A DNA stretch of 11,103 nucleotides from an uncultured Eisenbergiella sp. GTDB lineage: Bacteria; Bacillota; Clostridia; Lachnospirales; Lachnospiraceae. The DNA lies in assembly GCA_947626725.1 (NCBI GenBank), contig CANQTI010000047.1, positions 1 to 11,103 of the forward strand, read 5' to 3'. The position numbers and the translations under genes are program-made. Positions 1 through 6,322 of this stretch are shown here, one piece after another. Position 1 is the first letter of the stretch; every line of letters starts with the position of its first letter. The notes under the pieces are model-generated. The model did not search any database and was not told the origin of the DNA. It saw nothing but the letters and a program-made list of their open reading frames with translations.

Positions 1-194
1 AATTTGTCTTTGGGGGAACGGCCCGTGTAGATACCGGTCATGACGTTGACCGCGCCCAGCTCGCTGACCTGACCTTTATCAAAGCCTTCCAGCGAAGGAT
101 CGGTCTCTTCCTTGAACAGGAATTCATAATCAGGATTGTGGACGATCTCTTTGACTCCGGTAATACCGTACTTGCTTAAATTGATCTCTGCCAT
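1..194 (-). CDS. pckA: Phosphoenolpyruvate carboxykinase (ATP), N-terminal part, cut by the window edge
   Basis: This is the first 64 codons of a cytoplasmic enzyme that interconverts oxaloacetate plus ATP with PEP, CO2 and ADP. In fermenting anaerobes it often runs toward oxaloacetate to fix CO2; that direction is family knowledge, not visible here. The visible residues fit the N-terminal domain of the ATP-dependent family. They include a GAVNV block (residues 47-51) and, at residues 57-64, the TGRSPKDK signature whose Arg contacts the substrate in characterised family members. The ATG start at 192-194 has an AGGAAAGG-type ribosome binding site at 203-213. The rest of the gene, including the nucleotide-binding loop, lies outside the window. 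A strong promoter and a dyad operator candidate lie just upstream. Identification is confident despite the short fragment, because the signature is highly specific. Confidence 0.93.
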   Translation of the reverse strand, partial: MAEINLSKYGITGVKEIVHNPDYEFLFKEETDPSLEGFDKGQVSELGAVNVMTGIYTGRSPKDK

Positions 195-223
195 TTTGAT
201 TTATCCTTTCCTCTTATTATATA

Positions 224-239
224 GGTGACGTAAATCACA
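224..239. promoter_or_regulatory. GTGA-N6-TCAC dyad in the pckA leader, candidate operator
   Basis: A perfect inverted repeat, GTGA (225-228) and TCAC (235-238) with 6 bp between, lies immediately downstream of the predicted pckA -10, roughly at +1 to +16. The core matches both the Rex consensus (TTGTGA-N6-TCACAA) and the CRP core (TGTGA-N6-TCACA). The outer bases fit neither fully. Its position would suit a repressor such as Rex, which responds to the NADH/NAD+ ratio. The dyad is seen in the sequence; the identity of the regulator is inference. Confidence 0.4.
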
Positions 240-246
240 TCGATTT

Positions 247-275
247 ATTATCTCAAATGTGTTTTGAAAAGTCAA
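247..275 (-). promoter_or_regulatory. Predicted sigma-A promoter of pckA
   Basis: On the minus strand a -35 TTGACT (270-275) is separated by exactly 17 bp from a -10 GATAAT (247-252). This is near the vegetative consensus. Transcription would begin near position 240, leaving a leader of about 45 nt that contains the ribosome binding site. No other gene could use it. The promoter is read directly from sequence; the start site is inferred. Confidence 0.75.
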
Positions 276-299
276 TATTTTTGCCTGCAAAAAACATCG

Positions 300-316
300 T
301 TTAGAATTATTTCATA
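300..316 (-). promoter_or_regulatory. Upstream element shared with the citrate synthase promoter region (pckA copy)
   Basis: Read toward pckA, this 17-mer is TATGAAATAATTCTAAA. It matches the copy at 3030-3046 upstream of citrate synthase at 16 of 17 positions and in the same orientation relative to the gene. A GCAAAAAT box follows at 277-284, as a GCAAAAAT box also follows the other copy. The centre lies about 68 bp upstream of the predicted pckA start site. It may be a regulator site or an AT-rich upstream element. Confidence 0.4.
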
Positions 317-375
317 AAATCCGCTTCCACGGTGCAAAGCGCCGCTGCCGCAGAGCGCCGTCTCCAGCGTCTTCC

Positions 376-2187
376 TCAGACGCCCACCGCACGGGTGGCC
401 TCCCGAAGCCAGGCGGCCTCCTCCGCATCCAAAAGCGGCGCGATCGTTTCATAGACCGCCGCGTGATAACGGTTCAGCCGTTCGATATCCTTCGGTCCCA
501 TGAGGGAAAGGTCTATCGCCTCCAGATCGATGGGCGCATAGGTCAGCGTCTCGAAATGCATGAACTGGCCGTCTCCGTTCTTCTCTCCGTTCACCGCCAC
601 CATCACGTTCTCCGTGCGAATCCCATGGCTCCCCTCAATATAGACGCCAGGTTCGTTGGTCACATCCATGCCCGCTTCGATCACGGCCTCCTTCATCCCT
701 TCCGCATAACGCCAGCGAATGTTCTGAGGTCCCTCATGGACGTTGAGGATGTAGCCCACGCCATGCCCCGTACCGCATTTGTAGTCGATGTTCTGCTCCC
801 ACATGGGCTGACGGGCCAGAATATCCAGGTTCCGCCCGGTACAGCCGTACAGGAATCTGGCGTCGGACAGCTGCAGCATGCCCCTGGCCACCGCCGTAAA
901 ATGCGCTTTTATCTCAGCCGACACCGGCCCCAGAACGATGGTTCTGGTCACATCCGTAGTGCCTCCCAGATATTGACCGCCGGAGTCCACCAACAGCATT
1001 CCCTCGGGCGCCAGCGCCGCACAGTCCGTTTCCGTAGCCGCATAGTGCATCATGGCAGCATTGGGACCGTATGCGCTGATGGTGGGGAACGAAAGATCCA
1101 GGAAACCGTCCACCTGGCTGCGCAGATGATCCAGATGCTGTGCCGCCGTATATTCCGTCAGAGGCTCCTTTCCCACCGTCTTCTTCAGCCAGTAAATGAA
1201 CCTGCATAGGGCGGCGCTGTCCTTTTTATAGACCTCGCGCATATGGGCCAGCTCCACGGGATTCTTCACCGCCTTTAAGAGTTCCGTCGGATTGGGGCCA
1301 TCCACCACCTTTCCCCGTTCAGACAGGATGCCGTAAAAAGCACAGCTCACATTGCCCATATCGCAGAGCACACGCCCTTCCATGGGACAGGCTTTCAGGA
1401 AATCCGCCGTCTCGGAATAATCATGAAGAATGATCCGGTATTTCTCCGCATGAGCCTTCAGCGCTTCTGTCATCTCTCCTGTCTGGAGAAACAGGTGGCA
1501 CTCCTCCATGGTGATCCAGGCATAGCAAAATGCCACCGGATTACACGCCACGTCCCCGCCGCGGATATTGAACAGCCACATCAAATCGTCCAGCTTGCTC
1601 AAGAAATGCCCCTTGATAAACGGATCCTTTTCCCGCATCTTCCTGCGGAGGGCCTCCAGTTTTTCTTCCACGCTCTGCCCGCAAAGCGCCTCGTCCAACA
1701 CCGTCACGGGATGACAGGGAAGCGCCGGACGATCCTTCCAGACCCGATCCGCCAAATCTTTCTCATAAGAAAAAACGATGTTTTTAGGCGCCAGCTTCTT
1801 TTCCAGCTTCCGGCCGAAGCGGGCATCCACCACCCTGCCGTCAAACCCCAGCGTCTGTCCCTCTTCCATATTCTGCAGGAGAAATTCTTCTTTGGTGGGA
1901 ACCCCCTCCTCCTGCATCCGGTACAGCGTCACACCGGTGCCCGCCAGCTCTTTTTCCGCCTGGATGAAATACCGTCCGTCCGTCCAAAGCCCGGCGCAGT
2001 CTTTTCCGATGATCAGCGTACCGTTGGAACCGGAAAAATTGCACAGAAATTGGCGCACCTTGAAATACGCATCCACATATTCCGAATTGTGGAAATCCGC
2101 TGTGGGCACCAGATACCAGTCCACACCGTCCTCTGCCATCACGGCCCGCATCGCGGCAAGCCTGTCCTGAATGATCTGATTTACCAT
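376..2187 (-). CDS. Xaa-Pro aminopeptidase, long three-domain M24B (aminopeptidase P) type
   Basis: This 603-residue cytoplasmic metallopeptidase should remove the N-terminal residue from peptides with proline in second position. It has the long architecture of the APP1-like enzymes: two creatinase-type N-terminal domains (about 1-150 and 155-310), the pita-bread catalytic domain (about 315-550) and a C-terminal extension that includes FETLTYAPID (545-554). All five metal ligands of the family can be placed: D401 (LLVDSGG), D412 (TTDVTRT), H475 (GTGHGVG), E512 (NEPGVY) and E526 (RTENV). Spacings between ligands are close to those of the human enzyme. There is no signal peptide or membrane segment. 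I chose the ATG at 2185-2187 because AGGAAG precedes it by a few bases and the protein begins as the family does; an open frame extending further upstream only overlaps deoC. It follows deoC by 41 nt on the same strand and is probably cotranscribed. No canonical terminator with a T-run is visible downstream. The classical pepP product is shorter, so no symbol is given. Confidence 0.93.
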   Translation of the reverse strand: MVNQIIQDRLAAMRAVMAEDGVDWYLVPTADFHNSEYVDAYFKVRQFLCNFSGSNGTLIIGKDCAGLWTDGRYFIQAEKELAGTGVTLYRMQEEGVPTKEEFLLQNMEEGQTLGFDGRVVDARFGRKLEKKLAPKNIVFSYEKDLADRVWKDRPALPCHPVTVLDEALCGQSVEEKLEALRRKMREKDPFIKGHFLSKLDDLMWLFNIRGGDVACNPVAFCYAWITMEECHLFLQTGEMTEALKAHAEKYRIILHDYSETADFLKACPMEGRVLCDMGNVSCAFYGILSERGKVVDGPNPTELLKAVKNPVELAHMREVYKKDSAALCRFIYWLKKTVGKEPLTEYTAAQHLDHLRSQVDGFLDLSFPTISAYGPNAAMMHYAATETDCAALAPEGMLLVDSGGQYLGGTTDVTRTIVLGPVSAEIKAHFTAVARGMLQLSDARFLYGCTGRNLDILARQPMWEQNIDYKCGTGHGVGYILNVHEGPQNIRWRYAEGMKEAVIEAGMDVTNEPGVYIEGSHGIRTENVMVAVNGEKNGDGQFMHFETLTYAPIDLEAIDLSLMGPKDIERLNRYHAAVYETIAPLLDAEEAAWLREATRAVGV

Positions 2188-2228
2188 TTTCTTCCTGCCT
2201 TTCTCACATCTGTCTGTTCCTGCCGCGC

Positions 2229-2873
2229 TCAGCCCTTTAAGAGCGCCACCGCCGAAGAAGTGCCGATCCGCGCGCAGCCCGCCTCCAGAAAACGCACCAG
2301 ATCCTCTCGGGTCCGCACGCCTCCTGCGGCCTTGATCTTCACGCCGCTTCCGATATGCTCCCGAAACAGCAGTACATCCTCCAGCGTCGCTCCGCCTGTA
2401 CCGAAACCCGTAGAGGTCTTGATGAAGTCTGCCCCGGCCCGCGTCACCGTATGGCACATGGCAATTTTTTCCTCCTGCGTCAGATAGCAGGTCTCTGCGA
2501 TCACCTTCAGCATGCGGTCGGCGCACAGGGTTTTCAGGGTGCGTATTTCTTTCTCCACCTGGCTGTACCGATGGTCCTTCACATCCGAAATGTTCACCAC
2601 CATATCGATCTCATCACAGCCCTCCTCCAGCGCCTTTTGCACCTCCGCCGCCTTGGCCTCCGTCACGCTGTAGCCTAAAGGAAAGCCCACTACCGTACAC
2701 AGCTTAAGCTCCGGATATGCCCTGCGGGCACGCGCGACATAGCAGGGCGGAATGCAGACGCTGGCTGTGCCGTACTGCACCGCTTCCCGACACAGCGCAT
2801 CAATCTCCTTCCACGTCGCATAAGGCTTCAGCAGTGTGTGATCGATATGGGAAAGGATCTCCCGATTATCCAT
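2229..2873 (-). CDS. deoC: Deoxyribose-phosphate aldolase
   Basis: This 214-residue class I aldolase cleaves 2-deoxyribose 5-phosphate to glyceraldehyde 3-phosphate and acetaldehyde, the last step of deoxynucleoside salvage. It is a single TIM barrel of normal family length. The catalytic residues are visible: D90 in EIDMVVN, the Schiff-base K152 in FIKTSTGFG, and the second active-site lysine K181 in KIKAAGGVRT. The ATG at 2871-2873 is favoured because GGAGG (2879-2883 on the complement) lies 5 nt upstream and the N-terminal residues MDNREIL fit the family. A longer open frame reaching 3008 would run through the predicted promoter. The gene is first in a likely two-gene unit with the downstream aminopeptidase. 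The usual deo partners (phosphopentomutase, nucleoside phosphorylase) are absent from the window. Its leader carries two hairpins. Confidence 0.95.
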   Translation of the reverse strand: MDNREILSHIDHTLLKPYATWKEIDALCREAVQYGTASVCIPPCYVARARRAYPELKLCTVVGFPLGYSVTEAKAAEVQKALEEGCDEIDMVVNISDVKDHRYSQVEKEIRTLKTLCADRMLKVIAETCYLTQEEKIAMCHTVTRAGADFIKTSTGFGTGGATLEDVLLFREHIGSGVKIKAAGGVRTREDLVRFLEAGCARIGTSSAVALLKG

Positions 2874-2895
2874 TTTTTCCTCCGTTCCGCGGGCA

Positions 2896-2918
2896 CCTGC
2901 GGGAAGCATTTCCGCAGG
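2896..2918 (-). other. Hairpin 2 in the deoC leader, close to the ribosome binding site
   Basis: CCTGCGG and CCGCAGG form a perfect 7-bp stem with a 9-base loop, ending about 13 nt before the GGAGG of deoC. Its closeness to the ribosome binding site suggests a possible effect on translation. No known riboswitch class was recognised. Confidence 0.45.
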
Positions 2919-2929
2919 GGAAACCTCAC

Positions 2930-2957
2930 GGCCCCCAAAATGCATCGCTTTGGGGCC
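2930..2957 (-). other. Hairpin 1 in the deoC leader
   Basis: In the transcript GGCCCC pairs with GGGGCC, and the stem continues with AAA:UUU past a one-base bulge, closing a loop of about nine bases. It lies in the first half of the predicted leader. No T-run follows, so it is not a simple terminator. It could affect mRNA stability or take part in alternative folding. Confidence 0.4.
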
Positions 2958-2979
2958 ATAAAATACCGCCCGCACCCCT

Positions 2980-3008
2980 ATCTTACCGCAAATCCCGGGA
3001 AATGACAA
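2980..3008 (-). promoter_or_regulatory. Predicted promoter of deoC
   Basis: On the minus strand TTGTCA (3003-3008) and TAAGAT (2980-2985) are separated by 17 bp. This predicts a start near 2973 and a leader of about 100 nt before deoC. It is the best pair I found on this strand in the gap. Confidence 0.6.
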
Positions 3009-3019
3009 TCAGCGGTTTC

Positions 3020-3048
3020 TTGAACAAACTATGAATTAATTCTAAAAT
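3020..3048 (+). promoter_or_regulatory. Candidate upstream promoter P1 of citrate synthase
   Basis: TTGAAC (3020-3025) and TAAAAT (3043-3048) are separated by 17 bp on the plus strand. The spacer contains the palindrome GAATTAATTC (3033-3042), which is also the core of the element shared with pckA. If this promoter is used, a protein bound at the element would block it directly. Confidence 0.45.
3030..3046 (+). promoter_or_regulatory. Upstream element shared with pckA (citrate synthase copy)
   Basis: TATGAATTAATTCTAAA here differs by one base from the 17-mer at 300-316 read toward pckA. A GCAAAAAT box follows at 3065-3072, as one follows the pckA copy at 277-284. Its centre is about 59 bp upstream of the start predicted from promoter P2. 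Binding factor unknown. Confidence 0.4.
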
Positions 3049-3060
3049 TTCATTTTTTTC

Positions 3061-3090
3061 TTGTGCAAAAATGCTAATCCATGATAGAAT
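3061..3090 (+). promoter_or_regulatory. Candidate promoter P2 of citrate synthase, extended -10
   Basis: TTGTGC (3061-3066) is followed after 18 bp by TAGAAT (3085-3090), preceded by TGA as an extended -10 (TGn). The predicted start is near 3097, giving a leader of about 205 nt. The thrC promoter shares the same TGATAGAAT block. Confidence 0.6.
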
Positions 3091-3303
3091 GATTGCAATG
3101 GGTGTTTTTCGCACCCTCCAGCATGTTCGCCTTGCCCGAAACATTCTGCCCGGCGAAGGCGGCAGCGTACATTTTACTGATCACAAACGATCCCCGCTCA
3201 TCTCACGATAAGGATTCGGCCGCATCGGGATTTTCCCATTTCCGTCCGGGATGTTTCCTCACTTTTTACTGTTGACACGATTATTTTAGAAAGGTGGTTT
3301 TCT

Positions 3304-4677
3304 ATGGCGCAATATACCCAGGACTTTTCCGACCTGACTCCGGAGATCCTCCGGCTTGCAAAGTTATGCGAAAAATCGGGCACTTTTGACCCCGAATTAT
3401 ATACCAAATATGATGTCAAACGGGGGCTGCGGGACTTAAACGGGAAAGGCGTGCTCGCCGGCCTGACCAACATTTCCGATGTCCGCGCCACCAAAATCGT
3501 AGACGGCGTTTCTGTGCCGGATCACGGGAAGCTCTTTTACCGCGGATATAATGTAGAAGATCTGGTGCGCGGCTTCGTCCGCGATGAGAGATTCGGTTTT
3601 GATGAAGTGACCTATCTGCTGCTCTTCGACCGGCTGCCGTCTCCGGAAGAACTGCGCTCTTTTTCGGAGCTTTTGGCCTCTTACCGCAGCCTGCCTACCA
3701 GCTTTGTGCGGGACATCATTATGAAGGCGCCCAGCAAGGACATGATGAACACGCTGGCCCGCAGCGTCCTGACGCTCTATTCCTATGACGACCGGGCGGA
3801 GGATGTCTCCATGCCCAACGTCCTGCGCCAGTGCCTGCAGCTCATCAGCCTCTGTCCCATGCTGAGCATCTACGGTTATCAGGCCTACAGCCATTATCAT
3901 GACGGCAACAGCCTCTACATACACCAGCCCCGCCAGGAGCTTTCCATGGCGGAAAACATTCTGCATATCCTGCGGCCGGACAGCAGCTTTACGCCGCTGG
4001 AGGCGAGGATCCTGGACATCGCCCTGATCCTTCACATGGAGCACGGCGGCGGCAACAATTCCACTTTCACCACCCGCGTGGTCACGTCTTCCCTCACGGA
4101 TACCTATTCCGTTATCGCAGCGGCTATCGGCTCCCTGAAGGGGCCCCGCCATGGCGGCGCGAATATTAAAGTAGTAAAAATGTTCGAAGAAATGAAAGCG
4201 ACCGTCAAAGACTGGACGGACGACGAGGAAGTGGGCCGCTATCTGCAGCGTCTGCTGGATCGGGATGCCTTTGACCACGCCGGACTGATTTACGGCGTTG
4301 GACACGCGATCTACTCCAAATCCGATCCCCGCGCCGTCATTTTCAAGAGCTTCGTGGAACGGCTCTCCGTTGAAAAAGGACTTCACGACGAATTCGAACT
4401 CTATAACCGGGTGGAACGGCTCGCTCCGCAGATCATCGCCGGAGAACGAAAAATGTACAAGGGCGTCAGCGTCAACGTGGACTTCTACTCCGGTTTTGTT
4501 TACCGGATGCTGGGGCTTCCTACGGAGCTTTACACGCCGATCTTCGCCATCGCCCGCATGGTGGGCTGGAGCGCCCATCGGCTGGAGGAGCTGGCCTCCG
4601 GCGGAAAGATCATCCGTCCCGCATACCGGACGCTCTGCGTGCCGAAGGATTACGTGGACCTGGCAAAGCGCAAATAA
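3304..4677 (+). CDS. gltA: Citrate synthase (Si-type; citrate/2-methylcitrate synthase family)
   Basis: This 457-residue cytoplasmic enzyme condenses oxaloacetate with acetyl-CoA to citrate, opening the oxidative branch toward 2-oxoglutarate and glutamate. The catalytic triad of the family is intact: H283 (GPRHGGAN), H334 (GVGHAIY) and D393 (NVDFYSG), with the substrate-binding R343 in DPRA. A further conserved H247 lies in EHGGGNNST. The common HRVYK block reads HAIYS here, a variant I believe is usual in clostridial sequences of this kind. An N-terminal region of about 60 residues precedes the conserved core, making the protein somewhat longer than typical bacterial enzymes. The ATG has AAAGGTGG (about 3290-3297) at good spacing. 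It is the only plus-strand gene. It is flanked by divergent deoC and convergent thrC, so it is probably transcribed alone. 2-Methylcitrate synthase activity cannot be excluded, but no prp genes are nearby. Confidence 0.93.
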   Translation: MAQYTQDFSDLTPEILRLAKLCEKSGTFDPELYTKYDVKRGLRDLNGKGVLAGLTNISDVRATKIVDGVSVPDHGKLFYRGYNVEDLVRGFVRDERFGFDEVTYLLLFDRLPSPEELRSFSELLASYRSLPTSFVRDIIMKAPSKDMMNTLARSVLTLYSYDDRAEDVSMPNVLRQCLQLISLCPMLSIYGYQAYSHYHDGNSLYIHQPRQELSMAENILHILRPDSSFTPLEARILDIALILHMEHGGGNNSTFTTRVVTSSLTDTYSVIAAAIGSLKGPRHGGANIKVVKMFEEMKATVKDWTDDEEVGRYLQRLLDRDAFDHAGLIYGVGHAIYSKSDPRAVIFKSFVERLSVEKGLHDEFELYNRVERLAPQIIAGERKMYKGVSVNVDFYSGFVYRMLGLPTELYTPIFAIARMVGWSAHRLEELASGGKIIRPAYRTLCVPKDYVDLAKRK

Positions 4678-4691
4678 CCGCCGCGCCCCGG

Positions 4692-4704
4692 CCGTCTGGG
4701 ACGG
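4692..4704. other. Small hairpin between convergent citrate synthase and thrC
   Basis: CCGTC and GACGG form a 5-bp stem with a 3-base loop in the 40-bp gap between two facing gene ends. Neither strand has a T-run in the right place, so it is at best a weak terminator. No better candidate was found. Confidence 0.25.
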
Positions 4705-4717
4705 ATGAGGCCAAAAA

Positions 4718-6202
4718 TCATTGTAAGAAATCCAGCACGGCCTGCTCCATTTCCGACTTGCCGCACTGGATATCGTGCAGCACCGGCGCGGTGCGGATCT
4801 CTTCGATGGCGGCGGGCACGGGCACACCGCTCAGCGCGGAAAGCCTGTCCACCAGCGCGAAATCGTCCATGGCGTCGTATTTTGCGTCAATGGCCGTCAT
4901 CACGCTGCGGGTGAACTTAAACGGGCTGGCCGTGGAAACGATCAGTGTTTTTCTGTCATCGCCGGTCTGTACCCGGTACTTGTCATATACCGCGGCCGCC
5001 ACCGCCGTATGCGGATCGATCACATACCCGTCGCTCTCATAGAGCGAACGAATCTTGGCGGCGCATTCCGCTTCGCTGGCGTAATTGCCGTAAAAATCCG
5101 AAAGCCGTGCCCGCATTTCGTCTGTAACCGCATAGCGGCCCTCCGACGAAAGCTGCCGCATAAGCGCCCCGTTCTTTTCGGCATCCTCTCCTGCCGCCTG
5201 ATAGATGAGACGTTCCAGATTGCTGGATACCAGAATGTCCATGGAAGGCGATGAGGTCAGCACGAATTCCCGGTTCTTGTCGTAAATCCCAGTCGTCAGG
5301 AAGTCAAAAAGCACCTTATTTTCATTGGAAGCGCAGAGGAGTCTGCCGATGGGCACTCCCATGCATTTGGCATAATAGGCAGCCAGAATGTTCCCGAAAT
5401 TGCCCGTGGGCACCGCCACATTGATCTCCTCTCCGTCCGCGATCCGCCCGGTCTTCTGCATCTGCGCATAGGCATATACATAATAGACGATCTGCGGCAC
5501 CAGCCGGCCGATATTGATGGAGTTGGCGGAAGAAAACTGGAATCCCATCTGATTCATCCGCTCCCGCAGCGCTGCATCGGAAAAGAGCCGCTTGACACCA
5601 GTCTGCGCATCGTCAAAATTGCCGTGAATGCCCACTACCCGGGTATTCGCTCCCCGCTGCGTCACCATTTGGCGCTCCTGGATGGGACTGACGCCGTTTT
5701 TGGGGTAAAAGACGAGAATCCGGATGCCCGGCACATCCGCGAAGCCCGCCAGGGCCGCTTTCCCGGTATCGCCGGAGGTAGCAGTCAGAATAACGATCTC
5801 CTTTTCGGTTCCGCACTTGCGGGCGGCCGCCGTCATCAGATGCGGCAAAATGGACAGCGCCATATCCTTAAAGGCGATAGTCTTTCCATGAAACAGCTCC
5901 AGGAAAGCGGCCCCGCCAGCATCCCTTAAGGGCGCGATCCTGTCCGTATCGAATTTGTCATCATACGCTTTCTCAACGCAATCCGTCAATTCCTCCATCG
6001 TGTAGTCCGTCAGATACAGCTTCATGACCTCGCGGGCGGTCTCCTGATAAGACATTTCTGAAAATTCCCGCATGGAATGATCCAGCATGGGAATCCGCTC
6101 CGGCACATAAAGACCGCCATCCTCCGCAAGCCCTTTCAGAATCGCGGCGGAGGCAGTCACTTTGGGGGCATTTCCTCTCGTGCTTTTGTAAAAAAGTTCC
6201 AT
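4718..6202 (-). CDS. thrC: Threonine synthase
   Basis: This 494-residue PLP enzyme converts O-phosphohomoserine and water to threonine and phosphate, the final step of threonine biosynthesis in the cytoplasm. It belongs to the long bacterial class. The N-terminal STRG (7-10) and LKGLAEDGGLYVP (22-34) are family hallmarks. K112 in AFKDMAL is the expected PLP-binding lysine. TSGDTGKAA (142-150) and PTGNFGN (265-271) supply substrate and phosphate contacts. I placed the start at the ATG at 6200-6202, with GGGAG 10 nt upstream. A TTG three codons earlier also has an AGGAG 7 nt upstream, so a 497-residue product is possible. It has its own promoter and a palindromic leader, and no other threonine gene is adjacent. 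Its end converges on citrate synthase with only 40 bp between. Confidence 0.95.
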   Translation of the reverse strand: MELFYKSTRGNAPKVTASAAILKGLAEDGGLYVPERIPMLDHSMREFSEMSYQETAREVMKLYLTDYTMEELTDCVEKAYDDKFDTDRIAPLRDAGGAAFLELFHGKTIAFKDMALSILPHLMTAAARKCGTEKEIVILTATSGDTGKAALAGFADVPGIRILVFYPKNGVSPIQERQMVTQRGANTRVVGIHGNFDDAQTGVKRLFSDAALRERMNQMGFQFSSANSINIGRLVPQIVYYVYAYAQMQKTGRIADGEEINVAVPTGNFGNILAAYYAKCMGVPIGRLLCASNENKVLFDFLTTGIYDKNREFVLTSSPSMDILVSSNLERLIYQAAGEDAEKNGALMRQLSSEGRYAVTDEMRARLSDFYGNYASEAECAAKIRSLYESDGYVIDPHTAVAAAVYDKYRVQTGDDRKTLIVSTASPFKFTRSVMTAIDAKYDAMDDFALVDRLSALSGVPVPAAIEEIRTAPVLHDIQCGKSEMEQAVLDFLQ

Positions 6203-6230
6203 GATTTTCAATCTCCCTCTCCTGCATACC

Positions 6231-6249
6231 GACCGTATGGCATACGGTC
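6231..6249. promoter_or_regulatory. 19-bp palindrome in the thrC leader, candidate operator or hairpin
   Basis: GACCGTATG and CATACGGTC are perfect inverted 9-mers around a single G. With one bulged base the symmetry extends outward to about 6228-6253. It lies about 25 to 43 nt after the predicted thrC start and immediately before the purine-rich ribosome binding site (6212-6222). As DNA it resembles an operator. As RNA it would fold into a strong stem that could limit ribosome access. It is not a terminator, since no T-run follows. Confidence 0.5.
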
Positions 6250-6280
6250 CGGTTCATCTCTGAAATAAACGTTCGCGGCT

Positions 6281-6309
6281 ATTCTATCACTTCTTGTCCC
6301 ATTCGGCAA
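6281..6309 (-). promoter_or_regulatory. Predicted promoter of thrC, extended -10
   Basis: On the minus strand TTGCCG (6304-6309) is followed after 17 bp by TAGAAT (6281-6286), with TGA directly before the -10 as an extended element. The predicted start is near 6274. It lies just downstream of the hydrolase stop codon, so thrC can be expressed independently. Confidence 0.65.
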
Positions 6310-6322
6310 TCTTTTTTTGTCT

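Larger units (their letters stand above)
2874..3303. other. 430-bp divergent gap between deoC and citrate synthase, no convincing gene
   Basis: The deoC side is GC-rich and holds the deoC promoter with two leader hairpins. The centre (about 3009-3095) is strongly AT-rich and holds two tandem plus-strand promoter candidates and the element shared with pckA. The right part (about 3098-3290) is an approximately 200-nt leader for citrate synthase. It has a small GGGTG/CACCC stem at 3100-3116 and overlapping alternative stems such as TTCGCC (3126-3131) with GGCGAA (3152-3157). Short open frames here lack ribosome binding sites. Confidence 0.6.

Noticed and set aside
216..221. Second TATAAT on the minus strand upstream of pckA
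   Set aside because: It would start transcription within the ribosome binding site and has no matching -35. The promoter at 247-275 is far better.
317..375. GC-rich partial stem after the aminopeptidase stop as a terminator
   Set aside because: The stem is short with a mismatch, and the nearest T-run is about 20 nt away and only four bases long.
463..1209. Long plus-strand open frames across the aminopeptidase gene (also 1423-2487)
   Set aside because: They lie antisense to a gene with all catalytic residues intact, resemble no family, and have His/Arg/Pro-rich content typical of antisense frames in GC-rich DNA.
2188..2526. N-terminal extension of the aminopeptidase frame
   Set aside because: It overlaps deoC in another frame and is Arg/Gly-rich with no homology. 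The internal ATG at 2187 has a good ribosome binding site and a family-like N-terminus.
3030..3046. ARG box or Fur/PerR box reading of the shared element
   Set aside because: The spacing of TGAAT and ATTC does not fit the ARG box, and only about 10 of 14 positions fit a PerR-type box, so no regulator was assigned.
3093..3275. 60-codon plus-strand open frame before citrate synthase
   Set aside because: It has no ribosome binding site, begins inside or at the predicted promoter start region, and its content is not protein-like.
3272..3277. Perfect TTGACA just before citrate synthase
   Set aside because: A -10 box 17 bp downstream would fall on the ribosome binding site, no such box is present, and only 26 bp remain to the start codon.
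3436..4827. 463-codon minus-strand open frame antisense to citrate synthase
   Set aside because: The citrate synthase frame carries the complete catalytic triad. The antisense frame has no recognisable domain and runs into thrC.
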